This document shows, one piece after another, positions 49,437 through 59,038 of a stretch of 64,000 nucleotides of DNA. Under the pieces are notes generated by a model. It made no database searches and was not told the DNA's origin. It was given only the letters and a program-made list of their open reading frames with translations. Within the stretch, counting starts at the first letter, position 1. The number at the start of each line of letters is the position of its first letter. A program made the translations under genes and the position numbers. The DNA is taken from NCBI GenBank assembly GCA_903902795.1, contig CAIUWH010000040.1, forward strand, positions 62,001 to 126,000. The letters are read 5' to 3'. This DNA is from an uncultured Bacteroidota bacterium. Lineage in GTDB: Bacteria > Bacteroidota > Bacteroidia > Flavobacteriales > Flavobacteriaceae.

Positions 49437-50996
49437 ATGCCTCGCGAAATTCAATTACAAGTCGCACCTGAAGTGGCGGCGAACGAAAGTCTGCTCAAAG
49501 ATTATATTGCAAAGTTACTTCATGTGTCATCAAAGGAAATTGAGCATATTGTTCCTGTAAAACGTTCCATTGATGCGCGTCAAAAGGCGATTAAAATTAA
49601 TTATAAAGTCAGTGTTTATTTTAAAGGTGAAGATTTTATTCCACAAAAAATAGAATTACCCAATTATAAAAATGTTTCCCATGCTCAAGAAGTCGTCATA
49701 ATTGGTGCTGGTCCAGCCGGATTGTTTGCTGCCTTACAATTGATTGAATTAGGTTTGAAACCGATTGTCATCGAACGCGGCAAAGATGTTCGCGGGCGCC
49801 GTCGCGATTTAAAAGCCATCAATGTGGATCACATTGTAAACGAAGATTCCAATTATTGTTTTGGAGAAGGCGGAGCTGGCACTTATTCGGATGGGAAATT
49901 ATATACAAGGTCAAAAAAACGCGGTGATGTTGACCGGATTCTTCGTTTGTTAGTTGCTTTTGGAGCTTCCGACCAAATTCTAGTGGAAGCGCATCCTCAT
50001 ATCGGAACTAATAAGTTGCCTCAAATCATTCAAGATATTCGAGAGAAAATCATCGACTGTGGCGGGAAAGTTCTTTTTGAAACAAGAGTAACAGATTTCA
50101 TCCTACAAAGTAGCGAAATTCGGGGTGTTGTCACACAAAATGGCGATACGATTTCGGCCAATAAAGTAATTGTTGCCACTGGGCATTCCGCTCGTGATAT
50201 TTTCGAATTACTAGATAGAAAAAAAATTCATATCGAAGCCAAATCCTTTGCGTTAGGCGTTCGAGCTGAACATCCCCAAGAATTGATTGACCGCATTCAG
50301 TATTCTTGTGATTTTAGAGGTGAATTTTTACCGCCGTCGCCTTATTCTATTGTAAAACAAGTCAATGGTCGTGGCATGTATTCGTTTTGTATGTGTCCGG
50401 GTGGTGTTATTGCGCCTTGTGCTACGAGTCCGGGTGAAGTGGTTACTAACGGTTGGTCGCCATCCAAAAGAGATCAAGCTACGGCGAACTCCGGAATTGT
50501 AGTCGAATTAAAACTCGAAGATTTCAAACCCTTTGCTAAATTTGGTGCTTTGGCCGGAATGGAATTTCAAAAATCTATTGAACAAAAGGCATGGTATTTG
50601 GCCGGTTCCACTCAGAGAGTTCCTGCTCAGCGTTTGGTCGATTTTACACAAAGTAAAGCTTCGGATTCTATTCCGAAAACGTCCTATGTTCCTGGAACGA
50701 CTTCAGTAGAAATGGGTCAGGTTTTTCCGGGATTCCTCACACAAATTTTACGAGAAGGTTTTGGTGAATTCGGAAAATCGATGCGCGGCTATTTAACTAA
50801 TGAAGGCATTTTGCATGCGCCCGAAAGCAGAACTTCTTCACCCGTTCGAATTCCGAGAGACAGTGAAACCTTAGAACATGTTCAGATAAAAGGACTTTAT
50901 CCGTGTGGCGAAGGCGCGGGTTATGCAGGCGGAATCATTTCGGCAGCTATTGATGGTGAAAAATGCGCGTTGAAGATTGCTGAGGTTTTAAAATAA
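49437..50996 (+). CDS. FAD-dependent oxidoreductase (NAD(FAD)-utilizing dehydrogenase family)
   Basis: VVIIGAGPAGLFAALQLIELGLKPIVIERGKDVRGRRRDLKAIN, CFGEGGAGTYSDGKLYTRSKK, VIVATGHSARDIFELL, CMCPGGVIAP, GLYPCGEGAGYAGGIISAAIDG. Confidence 0.92.
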   Translation: MPREIQLQVAPEVAANESLLKDYIAKLLHVSSKEIEHIVPVKRSIDARQKAIKINYKVSVYFKGEDFIPQKIELPNYKNVSHAQEVVIIGAGPAGLFAALQLIELGLKPIVIERGKDVRGRRRDLKAINVDHIVNEDSNYCFGEGGAGTYSDGKLYTRSKKRGDVDRILRLLVAFGASDQILVEAHPHIGTNKLPQIIQDIREKIIDCGGKVLFETRVTDFILQSSEIRGVVTQNGDTISANKVIVATGHSARDIFELLDRKKIHIEAKSFALGVRAEHPQELIDRIQYSCDFRGEFLPPSPYSIVKQVNGRGMYSFCMCPGGVIAPCATSPGEVVTNGWSPSKRDQATANSGIVVELKLEDFKPFAKFGALAGMEFQKSIEQKAWYLAGSTQRVPAQRLVDFTQSKASDSIPKTSYVPGTTSVEMGQVFPGFLTQILREGFGEFGKSMRGYLTNEGILHAPESRTSSPVRIPRDSETLEHVQIKGLYPCGEGAGYAGGIISAAIDGEKCALKIAEVLK

Positions 50997-51026
50997 AAAA
51001 CCGCTCATTTTCACAAGCGGTTTTTT
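50995..51026. terminator. Bidirectional-looking Rho-independent terminator between convergent genes
   Basis: AAAAAACCGCT-cattttcaca-AGCGGTTTTTT. Confidence 0.88.
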
Positions 51027-51036
51027 GAATCAATAC

Positions 51037-52140
51037 TTATTTCCTTTTCAATCTATCTTTAAAAACCTTTTCGAATTTTTCAATTTTCGGCTGAATCACC
51101 ATTTGACAATACGGTTGGTTTTTGTTGTTTTCATAATATCCTTGATGGTATTCTTCGGCTTTGTAAAACTTTTTTAGTGGTTCTAAAGTGGTTACAATTT
51201 TGCTCTCAAACACTTTTTCATTCAATTCAGCAATTAAATCTTGAGCAGCTTTTTTCTCGCTTTCATTTTTATAAAAAACTACTGATCGGTATTGAGTTCC
51301 CGAATCTGCGCCTTGTCTATTCAAAGTTGTAGGATCGTGTACAGTGAAGAAAACTTGAAAGATTTCATTTAAATTGGTCTTGGTTTTATCATAGGTAATT
51401 TCTATAACTTCTGCGGCTCCAGTTCTACCCGAACAAACTTGCTCATAGCTTGGATCTTCCACCATTCCACCAGCGTAACCAGAATAAACGCTTTTCACAC
51501 CATCAAGGTTTTGATAAACAGCTTCGACACACCAAAAACAACCACCGCCAAGAACTATAGTTTCTAAATTTGTTGGATTTGTTGCTGGAGCATCTGGCAC
51601 AAAGTCTAACGAAACCGCATTCATGCAATATCTTTTTCCGGTTGGTTCTGGACCGTCGTCGAATAAATGTCCGAGATGACTATCGCACCGTCCGCAATTG
51701 GCTTCAATGCGTCGCATTCCATACGAGTTGTCGTCTTTGAACGTAATGCTATTTTTGGACACTTGTTCAAAAAAACTTGGCCAACCGCAACTGCTTACAA
51801 ATTTTTGATCTGATTTGAATAATTTGTTTCCACACGTCGCACAATAATACGTGCCTTTGGTTTCTGAACTCCACATTTTTCCCGTAAACGCTCGTTCAGT
51901 ATCGGCTTCGCGAGCTACAGCATACAAATCGGGAGAAAGCACTTTTTTCCAGTCGGCATCCGATACGGTTAATTTGGCAGTATCAATATTTGAGTAATAC
52001 GGATTTTCGGGTTTACTAATGACGTTTTCCATTGCAAGTGTGTTTTTAGAATTTTGTTTATTTGAAGATTGTCCGCACGCGCTCAAAACGAATAACGGCA
52101 CTAACGCTAAATAGTGTAACAATGATTTTGAATTTCGCAT
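51037..52140 (-). CDS. Lipoprotein MsrB-MsrA fusion methionine sulfoxide reductase
   Basis: Lipobox-like LFVLSACGQ; MsrB KGTYYCATCGNKLFKSDQKFVSSCGWPSFFE and RYCMNAVSLDF; MsrA LGGGCFWCVEAVYQNLDGVKSVYSGYAGG; start at MRNSKSLLHY. Confidence 0.93.
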   Translation of the reverse strand: MRNSKSLLHYLALVPLFVLSACGQSSNKQNSKNTLAMENVISKPENPYYSNIDTAKLTVSDADWKKVLSPDLYAVAREADTERAFTGKMWSSETKGTYYCATCGNKLFKSDQKFVSSCGWPSFFEQVSKNSITFKDDNSYGMRRIEANCGRCDSHLGHLFDDGPEPTGKRYCMNAVSLDFVPDAPATNPTNLETIVLGGGCFWCVEAVYQNLDGVKSVYSGYAGGMVEDPSYEQVCSGRTGAAEVIEITYDKTKTNLNEIFQVFFTVHDPTTLNRQGADSGTQYRSVVFYKNESEKKAAQDLIAELNEKVFESKIVTTLEPLKKFYKAEEYHQGYYENNKNQPYCQMVIQPKIEKFEKVFKDRLKRK

Positions 52141-52301
52141 AGCTTTTGTTTTTATTGAGTACAAATTTACAATAGATATACGTTGTGAAATGTCATGTGG
52201 TTTACAAAATGTATTGATTTAAGTAAAGTTTAACGAATGTTCGAACTGCAAAAATACATAGGCTAAACTTTTTTCGTATTTTTACACACTTTAAGAAATT
52301 T

Positions 52302-52829
52302 ATGAAGGAAGAACAAGTCATATTAGTCAACGAAAAGGACGAGCCCATCGGTTTAATGAACAAACTAGAAGCGCATGAAAAGGCCGTTTTGCACCGTGCT
52401 TTCTCGGTGTTTGTGTTGAACAATAAAAATGAAGTGCTTCTGCAACAACGTGCGCATCACAAGTACCATTCACCCTTATTGTGGACGAATACCTGTTGTA
52501 GTCATCAACGTGCAGGAGAAACTAATTTGGAAGCGGGTAAGCGTCGACTTTTCGAAGAGATGGGTATGCAAACAGAACTCAAAGAACTCTTTCATTTTAT
52601 TTATAAAGCACCTTTTGATAATGGTTTGACTGAACACGAATTGGACCATGTCATGATTGGTTACAGCAACGAAGAACCCAATATCAATGATGAAGAAGTA
52701 GAAAGTTGGAAATGGATGAAAATTGAAGCCATCAAAGACGATATGCTTCAGAATCCCGACATTTATACCGTTTGGTTTAAGATAATTTTTGATGAGTTTT
52801 ACCATTATTTGGAAGAGCACACATTATAA
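52302..52829 (+). CDS. idi: Isopentenyl-diphosphate delta-isomerase (type I, Nudix)
   Basis: VNEKDEPIGLMNKLEAHEKAVLHRAFSVFVLN, LLWTNTCCSHQRAGETNLEAGKRRLFEEMGM. Confidence 0.95.
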   Translation: MKEEQVILVNEKDEPIGLMNKLEAHEKAVLHRAFSVFVLNNKNEVLLQQRAHHKYHSPLLWTNTCCSHQRAGETNLEAGKRRLFEEMGMQTELKELFHFIYKAPFDNGLTEHELDHVMIGYSNEEPNINDEEVESWKWMKIEAIKDDMLQNPDIYTVWFKIIFDEFYHYLEEHTL

Positions 52830-52880
52830 GATTTCAAAAAGAAAAAGGCAAAATCCAAAAAGCAAATCCTAAATTACACC

Positions 52881-53291
52881 ATGCAAGTAACCGTTTCAAG
52901 AAAGGCACATTTTAATTCAGCGCATCGATTGTATCGAAAAGATTGGACCATGGAACAAAACGATGCCGTTTTTGGGAAATGCAACAATCCGAATTTTCAT
53001 GGTCATAATTACGAGCTAATCGTTTCAGTTACGGGTGAAATCGATCCAGAAACTGGTTTTGTTATGGATGTCAAAATACTTTCCGATCTGATTAAAGAAC
53101 ACGTTGAAAACGCCTTTGATCATAAAAACCTGAATTTGGATGTTCCCGAATTTGCAGATTTGAACCCAACTGCCGAAAATATTGCGGTTGTAATTTGGAA
53201 CAAGTTGCGGGTACACATAGATCATAATATGAAATTGGAAGTTGTTTTGTATGAAACACCGCGCAATTTTGTAACCTATAACGGAAACTAA
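52881..53291 (+). CDS. queD: 6-carboxytetrahydropterin synthase / PTPS family
   Basis: FNSAHRL, FGKCNNPNFHGHNYELIVSVTG, DHKNLNLDVPEF, ETPRNFVTY. Confidence 0.88.
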   Translation: MQVTVSRKAHFNSAHRLYRKDWTMEQNDAVFGKCNNPNFHGHNYELIVSVTGEIDPETGFVMDVKILSDLIKEHVENAFDHKNLNLDVPEFADLNPTAENIAVVIWNKLRVHIDHNMKLEVVLYETPRNFVTYNGN

Positions 53292-53292
53292 G

Positions 53293-53754
53293 ATGGCACT
53301 ACAAGTGGGCGATAAACTACCTAATTTTTCTGCAAAAGACACGAACGGCAACGTTTTTACCTCTCAAGATTACATTGGAAAACAACCACTTGTAATTTAT
53401 TTTTATCCCAAAGATAACACACCTGGTTGCACGGCTCAAGCGTGTAGTTTTAGAGACAATTATGAAGCATTTAAAGAGCTAGGTGCTGAAGTTGTTGGGA
53501 TCAGTTCTGACACGGTTACATCACATTTGAAGTTCAAAAGCAAATTTAATCTTCCTTTTATTTTACTTTCGGATAATGATAAAAAATTGCGAAAACTATT
53601 TGGCGTAGCCAACGATTTTTTAATTGTTCCCGGTCGGCAAACCTTTGTTGTGGATCAACACGGAACCATTATTTTGGTTTTTAATAATATGTCGGGCAAG
53701 ATTCACATTGAAAAAGCCTTGAAAGTTCTTAAAAAAACGCAATCAGCTTCCTAG
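53293..53754 (+). CDS. bcp: Thioredoxin-dependent peroxiredoxin (BCP family)
   Basis: VGDKLPNFSAKDTNGNVF, VIYFYPKDNTPGCTAQACSFRDNYEAFKELGAEVVGISSD. Confidence 0.93.
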   Translation: MALQVGDKLPNFSAKDTNGNVFTSQDYIGKQPLVIYFYPKDNTPGCTAQACSFRDNYEAFKELGAEVVGISSDTVTSHLKFKSKFNLPFILLSDNDKKLRKLFGVANDFLIVPGRQTFVVDQHGTIILVFNNMSGKIHIEKALKVLKKTQSAS

Positions 53755-53834
53755 TTGAAAATATACAATGTCAAATTATAAATTGACAAAATAGTATTTT
53801 TATTTTTTTCATCTTTGCACTTTAAATATCTTCC

Positions 53835-54794
53835 ATGAAATTTTATCCCTTGCAATTCCAGCCCATTCTTAAAGACCGAATTTGGGGCGGTACCAAATTA
53901 AAAACCTATTTGAATAAACCCATCATATCTGAAATTACAGGTGAAAGTTGGGAAATTTCTACCGTCGAAAATGACGTTAGTGAAATTGCCAACGGAGTTT
54001 TGAAAGGTAAATCGTTGAATGAGGTATTGAACGAGTATCCCGAAGCTATTTTAGGAACAAAAGTGCATGCACAATTTGGCGCTCAATTTCCATTGCTTTT
54101 TAAATATCTTGACGCCCGTGAAGATTTGTCAATTCAAGTGCATCCGAATGATGATTTGGCCCAAAAACGCCATAATTCTTTTGGGAAAACCGAAATGTGG
54201 TACGTCATGCAAGCTGATGCTGACGCGCGTTTGATTGTTGGTTTTAAAGAAAATTCATCAAAAGAGGAATACCTTCATCATTTGAAAAACAATTCATTAG
54301 TGACACTTTTGGATTCCAAAAACGTTCAAAAAGGCGATGTTTTCTTTTTAAATACAGGTACGGTTCATGCCATTGGCGCCGGAACTGTAATTGCTGAGAT
54401 TCAGCAAACGTCGGATATAACGTATCGTTTGTACGATTTTGACCGTAAAGATGCAAATGGTAATGTACGTGAATTGCATGTGGATTTGGCTTTGGACGCC
54501 ATCAATTACGATAGAGTAGAAGCTGAAAGACTGTATTCGGAAGTTGCTAATTCGTCTAATTTAGTTGCCACTTGCCCGTACTTTACGACGAATATCATTC
54601 CGCTTGACGGGGATATTGAAGTGGTTGCAAATTCAGAAACGTTTAAAGTCTATATGTGTGTAGAAGGAAGTTTCCAATTGGATTTGGAAGATGAAACTTA
54701 TAATTATGTAACGGGAGACACGGTTTTGGTTCCGGCTGAAATGGGTTCGTTTTCTCTTTCGGGCGTAGCTAAAATTTTAGAAATATATATTTAG
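53835..54794 (+). CDS. manA: Type I mannose-6-phosphate isomerase-like protein
   Basis: KDRIWGGTKLKTYL, GESWEIS, LSIQVHPND, GKTEMWYVM, NTGTVHAIGAGTVIAEIQQTSDITYRLYDF. Confidence 0.92.
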   Translation: MKFYPLQFQPILKDRIWGGTKLKTYLNKPIISEITGESWEISTVENDVSEIANGVLKGKSLNEVLNEYPEAILGTKVHAQFGAQFPLLFKYLDAREDLSIQVHPNDDLAQKRHNSFGKTEMWYVMQADADARLIVGFKENSSKEEYLHHLKNNSLVTLLDSKNVQKGDVFFLNTGTVHAIGAGTVIAEIQQTSDITYRLYDFDRKDANGNVRELHVDLALDAINYDRVEAERLYSEVANSSNLVATCPYFTTNIIPLDGDIEVVANSETFKVYMCVEGSFQLDLEDETYNYVTGDTVLVPAEMGSFSLSGVAKILEIYI

Positions 54795-54819
54795 TAGCTT
54801 GTTTTCAAAAGATTATATG

Positions 54820-54827
54820 TAATTTTG
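54820..54827 (+). promoter_or_regulatory. Candidate -7 element TAATTTTG
   Basis: TTG at 54799-54801 then 18 bp to TAATTTTG; gene starts at 54853. Confidence 0.45.
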
Positions 54828-54852
54828 CGCTAAATTTTAAAAATAATAGAAA

Positions 54853-55119
54853 ATGCCAAGTGTAAAAAATTTAAAAAAAGACATCAACTACGTTTTAGGG
54901 GACATTATTGAAGCAGTTTATATCTGTGAAATTACTACTGCTGGAAAACCAACGGATGCAACCAATGCAATTATTGACGAAGCCATCGAGTCGTTCGACG
55001 CTTTAATCACTAAAGTAAATGCAAAAAAAGTAGAAAATAAAAAAGCACATTTTAAGCAAATCAATGCCGAATTAGAACAAACTGCTAATCAATTGGTTGC
55101 TAAAATCAATGCTTTGTAA
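54853..55119 (+). CDS. Conserved hypothetical small protein
   Basis: 88 aa, likely helical: MPSVKNLKKDINYVLGDIIEAVYICEITTAGKPTDATNAIIDEAIESFDALITKVNAK. Confidence 0.75.
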   Translation: MPSVKNLKKDINYVLGDIIEAVYICEITTAGKPTDATNAIIDEAIESFDALITKVNAKKVENKKAHFKQINAELEQTANQLVAKINAL

Positions 55120-55151
55120 CATAATAAATGAGTAAAAAAGTGTAAAAATAT

Positions 55152-55182
55152 TTTGGTAAGTTCATTTTCACTATTATATTTG
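55152..55182 (+). promoter_or_regulatory. Candidate Bacteroidota promoter of tRNA-Thr (TTTG-N19-TATATTTG)
   Basis: tttg at 55152-55155, 19-bp spacer, TATATTTG 55175-55182, tRNA begins 55198. Confidence 0.65.
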
Positions 55183-55197
55183 CACACGTAATGAGTC

Positions 55198-55271
55198 GCC
55201 AGCGTAGCTCAGTTGGCTAGAGCAGCTGATTTGTAATCAGCAGGTCGTGGGTTCGAATCCCTCCGCCGGCT
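55198..55271 (+). tRNA. tRNA-Thr (anticodon TGT)
   Basis: gccagcgtagctcagttggctagagcagctgatttgtaatcagcaggtcgtgggttcgaatccctccgccggct; anticodon loop TTTGTAA, D and T arms present. Confidence 0.92.
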
Positions 55272-55273
55272 CA

Positions 55274-55308
55274 AAAAAAAACCGTAAGTGAAAACTTGCG
55301 GTTTTTTG
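55274..55308 (+). terminator. Rho-independent terminator downstream of tRNA-Thr
   Basis: aaaaaaaccgtaagtgaaaacttgcggttttttg; ACCGTAAG/CTTGCGGT stem with one G-T pair and T-run. Confidence 0.82.
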
Positions 55309-55326
55309 TTTTAGAAGAGACAGAAA

Positions 55327-56049
55327 CTATTCTTTGTTCTCTACTATTGTTCGTTGCTTGATCAATTCATCTAATTTTTTTCCATACATGGATTTTGCTA
55401 CTTTAGTAGACAATGATTTCTGAATCGTATCTAAATATTTCAAATTGATGTCGTAGATTTCTGCTAAAGCGACATATGGCGCTACCTCGAAGTTTCTATT
55501 GTTAACTGCGAAATTCGTTGTGTATAAATATTTACTTTTCACTATATTTTCTCTTTTGGCTTCTATGGCTTGAATTTTGGTTTGATTGTCTTGTTCTTTT
55601 GAAGCATAGATCCGTTCTCTGATTAATTCCATATCCTGATCAATGTATCGTGAAACCACTTTTTTATATTCCTCATATAATTCGTGGTTTTTCGAGCCAG
55701 TAATTTTGGCATCTGCTGTAAAAAAGTCAAGCGATGTATTGATGGTAATTTTACCTTTTTCGGCAAAGAAAACAATGTTGTTGTCAAGTGAATTACTTAC
55801 GCCGCGGTCTAAAAATAAATACATCATTTCGGGTTCGTCAATGTTCATTTCGCTTTTGAAATTTGAGTCGCCGTTCACGACTATTGTGTCGAGAATTACA
55901 AATGAGGTGTCTTGTATTTTCTGAATATAAAGCGTTCCTTTTTTGAGTCCTTTTACAGTGCCCGAAATTATAAGGTTTTTGTCAGATTTCTTTTCTGCAC
56001 ACGATGCGAAAAGGAGCAAGGTGAAAAGTACGAGTAATTTGTTTGTCAT
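55327..56049 (-). CDS. DUF4369-domain-like lipoprotein
   Basis: Lipobox-like LLLFASCAEKK; LIISGTVKGLKKGTLYIQKIQDTSFVILDTIVVNGDSNFKSEMNIDEPEMMYLFLD. Confidence 0.8.
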   Translation of the reverse strand: MTNKLLVLFTLLLFASCAEKKSDKNLIISGTVKGLKKGTLYIQKIQDTSFVILDTIVVNGDSNFKSEMNIDEPEMMYLFLDRGVSNSLDNNIVFFAEKGKITINTSLDFFTADAKITGSKNHELYEEYKKVVSRYIDQDMELIRERIYASKEQDNQTKIQAIEAKRENIVKSKYLYTTNFAVNNRNFEVAPYVALAEIYDINLKYLDTIQKSLSTKVAKSMYGKKLDELIKQRTIVENKE

Positions 56050-56135
56050 GGGATTTTATTTGGCGCAAAATAAGAAAAAAATTGGCAAAGAAATACTAAT
56101 TGGTGCGGATTCATTTTAATAAAAAAGTGAATCTG

Positions 56136-57074
56136 TTAGTGCAATTGAATAAAATTGGTCATTGCGTCAACTAATTGCTTCATGACGGGTAAATCGGGAT
56201 TGCTGTATGATTTTAGGTTGTCATCATCATTGATGATTTCTTTGAAGATGTGATTCATGTTTTCAATGAGAGCTAACTCCGATTTTGGATTGGCTGTATG
56301 CAATAATTCAGCGTCCTGTGCGGGAACTTGTAGGTCTTTAGTGCCGTTTATGATTAATATCGGGATATTCAATTTTTGAATTTCTTCTTGCGGATTGTAT
56401 TTCATCCATGAAATCAAATACGGCTGCACACTTTCTCTAAAAAGCGACGTCAAAAACGGATTGGTTATTTTAACTGTTTCGCCTCTTTTTAAAGCTGCTA
56501 AAATTACTTTTGAATCCTCTTCTAGAATAGGTCCGTTTTTTGCAATTTGCTCAGCTAAGACCACGTCAATCGGTCGGCCTGGGCCAGCCAATGAAATAAA
56601 TCCATTTGCTTTTGCAGTGTTGGAGGCGACCATTCCTACTAATGAGCCTTCACTGTGCCCAGCAAAGTATATTTTTCCGTACGTGTTTTGTGATTTAAAG
56701 TAGTTGAAAACATCGCAAGCATCCGTTAACAAATCGTCAAACCGAGCTGATTTTTCATCAACTGTTCCCATTTTTAGTTGCTGAAGTATGCGTTTGTCGT
56801 AACTAAATACAGAGGTTTTTTGGTCGGTGATACTTTCGGCCAAAAACTTCAGTGAATTATTGTCACCTGTTGCTTTCTGATTTCCGTTTCGATCCGTTGG
56901 GCCAGAGCCTGCAATAAGAATTACTAAATTGGGCTTTTTTTCTGTATTCTCTGCGTAAAATAGCGTTCCTTTTATCAAGGAATTTACATCAACTTCTGTT
57001 TTTTTTACGTTTTCATTTTGACTATAGCTAAAAGAAAATGTGAGCCAAATAAGTGCGAGAATTAGTTTTTTCAT
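56136..57074 (-). CDS. Secreted alpha/beta hydrolase
   Basis: Signal peptide; LVILIAGSGPTDRNGNQ, FAGHSEGSLVGMVAS, ILIINGTKDLQVPAQDAELL, NMNHIFKE. Confidence 0.88.
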   Translation of the reverse strand: MKKLILALIWLTFSFSYSQNENVKKTEVDVNSLIKGTLFYAENTEKKPNLVILIAGSGPTDRNGNQKATGDNNSLKFLAESITDQKTSVFSYDKRILQQLKMGTVDEKSARFDDLLTDACDVFNYFKSQNTYGKIYFAGHSEGSLVGMVASNTAKANGFISLAGPGRPIDVVLAEQIAKNGPILEEDSKVILAALKRGETVKITNPFLTSLFRESVQPYLISWMKYNPQEEIQKLNIPILIINGTKDLQVPAQDAELLHTANPKSELALIENMNHIFKEIINDDDNLKSYSNPDLPVMKQLVDAMTNFIQLH

Positions 57075-57178
57075 AGCGTTCACAAGAAGTTAGTATGTAA
57101 ATTTACGGAAAAATTATACAGACTTAACTTGCGATAGTAAATTCTATTTTAAAAAGGGTATTTTCTTTAAAATAAAAG

Positions 57179-57199
57179 AACTCCTAAAAATAGGAGTTG
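57179..57199 (-). terminator. Stem-loop terminator after the 57204-57479 gene
   Basis: Minus strand caACTCCTAtttTTAGGAGTtcttttatttt. Confidence 0.65.
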
Positions 57200-57203
57200 A
57201 GGT

Positions 57204-57479
57204 TTAATCAAATTTATTTTTAATGTAGTATTTGCCTTCTAAATCGTCAAAGTCGTCATCTGAAAGAGGTTTAGGCTTAGGTTTACTCGCGGTTACTTTT
57301 TTCTTCCAGAGTTCAAAATTATCTTTTGTCAATCGTTTCCGCATGATTTCAGTTACCTCATTTTCAGTAATCCCAAATTCTGCTTTTAAAACTTCAAATG
57401 GTTTTCGTTCTTCTTGAGCCATACTGATCACTCGCTCAATTTGCTCGGTGTCGAGTTCTACTCTTTTACTTTTTTTCAT
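57204..57479 (-). CDS. TIGR03643/DUF2805-like family protein
   Basis: LDTEQIERVISMAQEERKPFEVLKAEFGITENEVTEIMRKRLTKDNFELWKKKVTASKPKP; start at MKKSKRVEL. Confidence 0.83.
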   Translation of the reverse strand: MKKSKRVELDTEQIERVISMAQEERKPFEVLKAEFGITENEVTEIMRKRLTKDNFELWKKKVTASKPKPKPLSDDDFDDLEGKYYIKNKFD

Positions 57480-57578
57480 TAGTGAAAAGTACAATTATCG
57501 TTAGATTTATGTTCACATTCAAATGCTATACCAATATTAATAAAAAAAATAATTACTTTTTAAATTGGACGAAAATTT

Positions 57579-58406
57579 TTATTCAATTTTGGGTGAACGT
57601 CCTTTCTGAAAAGGAATCTTCAGTAAATTGGATAATACATTGTGCTCTTTCGGATCCATATGTGTGTCAATTCCGTATCGAATATCTTCTCGGTTCATGT
57701 ACAAAAATGTCCCAAACAATCGATCCCAAACCGAAAAAATATTTCCGTAATTACTATCGGTATAGGGTAATTTGTAATGATGATGAATTTTATGCATATC
57801 GGGAGAGACTATGCAATAACTCATAATTTGATCCAATTTTTTGGGTAACGAAATGTTGGCATGTGTAAATTGAGTCGAAACCACCGACAAGGTTTGATAG
57901 AGAAACACCATCCACATTGGACTTCCAACAACCAAAACTCCGAGAGTTGTGAACGCAAATCGGATCACACTTTCCCCAGGATGATGACGATTCCCTGAAG
58001 TGGTATCGATGTACGTATCGGTATGATGAATCAAGTGAAAACGCCACAAAAACTTTACTTTGTGTTCTACAAAATGCGCAAGATAGGCGCCAAAAAAATC
58101 CAATAGTAGAATTCCAAGTAACGCAAATAACCACGGATTCATTTGAGGCAGCCATTGTAGTAAACCAATTTTTTTGTCATCGACGAAATCAGCAGTTTGG
58201 AGTAAAACAAAAGCCAAGGCAAAATTGATGGCGATGGTGGTGAGTGTAAAAAAAATATTAATACCCGCATGCTGCCATTTGTTGTAGTCAAACTTAAAAA
58301 AGGGAACGGCACTTTCAATAAGCCAAAAGAAGGCAATTCCACCGGCTAGAATTAAACCTCGGTGTAATGAAGGTATTGTTTCAAAATAGGCTATAAGTGT
58401 TTCCAT
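57579..58406 (-). CDS. Sterol desaturase/fatty acid hydroxylase family protein
   Basis: FLWRFHLIHHTDTYIDTTSGNRHHPGE, HANISLPKKLD, SPDMHKIHHHY histidine clusters. Confidence 0.9.
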   Translation of the reverse strand: METLIAYFETIPSLHRGLILAGGIAFFWLIESAVPFFKFDYNKWQHAGINIFFTLTTIAINFALAFVLLQTADFVDDKKIGLLQWLPQMNPWLFALLGILLLDFFGAYLAHFVEHKVKFLWRFHLIHHTDTYIDTTSGNRHHPGESVIRFAFTTLGVLVVGSPMWMVFLYQTLSVVSTQFTHANISLPKKLDQIMSYCIVSPDMHKIHHHYKLPYTDSNYGNIFSVWDRLFGTFLYMNREDIRYGIDTHMDPKEHNVLSNLLKIPFQKGRSPKIE

Positions 58407-58422
58407 TTACTTTAGGTTTAAG

Positions 58423-59025
58423 CTATCGAATTATTCGAAAGGTAAGATTAATTCTCGGACCAATGGGTTTGGTTGTTTTCGGAATTTGATGTTTCCAAAA
58501 ATGCTGCGTTTCTCCTTTCATAAGTAGTAAGCTACCGTTTTCAAGGGTCAATTTAATTTTTTCTTCTTTAATAAAATTGTGTTGCAAATGAAATACGCGT
58601 TCTGCCCCGAAACTGACGGACGCAATCGTTGGATTGGTGCCTAGTTCTTTTTCATTGTCGGCATGCCAACCATTACTGTCTTTTCCATCGCGATACAGGT
58701 TGAGTAAAACAGTAGTGAAACTAACGTTGGAAATCTGTTCAATCTCATTCTTAATGTACAGCATCAACGGATTCCATTTATGGGGATGCATGACAATATT
58801 GGAATACGAATACGGTTTGCCTTCGTTACCAAAAAGCGCGGTAAGTCGCGGTTGTGGATGAGTCATCCCAAAAACGGTAATATCATCTTGTTGCCAAGGA
58901 ACCTCAGAAAGTAGTTGTGTGAAGAATACATTCGATTGCTCCTCATCAAAAAAATGAGGATGATATTCAATTTCGGCATTGGGTACAGAAAAAACTACTT
59001 TTTCAGCAGGAAACAGGCTACTCAT
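58423..59025 (-). CDS. AlkB-like alpha-ketoglutarate-dependent dioxygenase
   Basis: LLNLYRDGKDSNGWHADNEKELGTNPTIASVSFGAERVFHLQ...LLLMKGETQHFWKHQIPKTTKPIGPRINLTFR. Confidence 0.92.
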   Translation of the reverse strand: MSSLFPAEKVVFSVPNAEIEYHPHFFDEEQSNVFFTQLLSEVPWQQDDITVFGMTHPQPRLTALFGNEGKPYSYSNIVMHPHKWNPLMLYIKNEIEQISNVSFTTVLLNLYRDGKDSNGWHADNEKELGTNPTIASVSFGAERVFHLQHNFIKEEKIKLTLENGSLLLMKGETQHFWKHQIPKTTKPIGPRINLTFRIIR

Positions 59026-59038
59026 TCCACAAAAATAA

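Noticed and set aside
55198-55310. tRNA-associated integration site
   Set aside because: No integrase, att-like direct repeat or foreign cargo seen next to the tRNA; followed by a terminator and an ordinary DUF4369-like lipoprotein gene.
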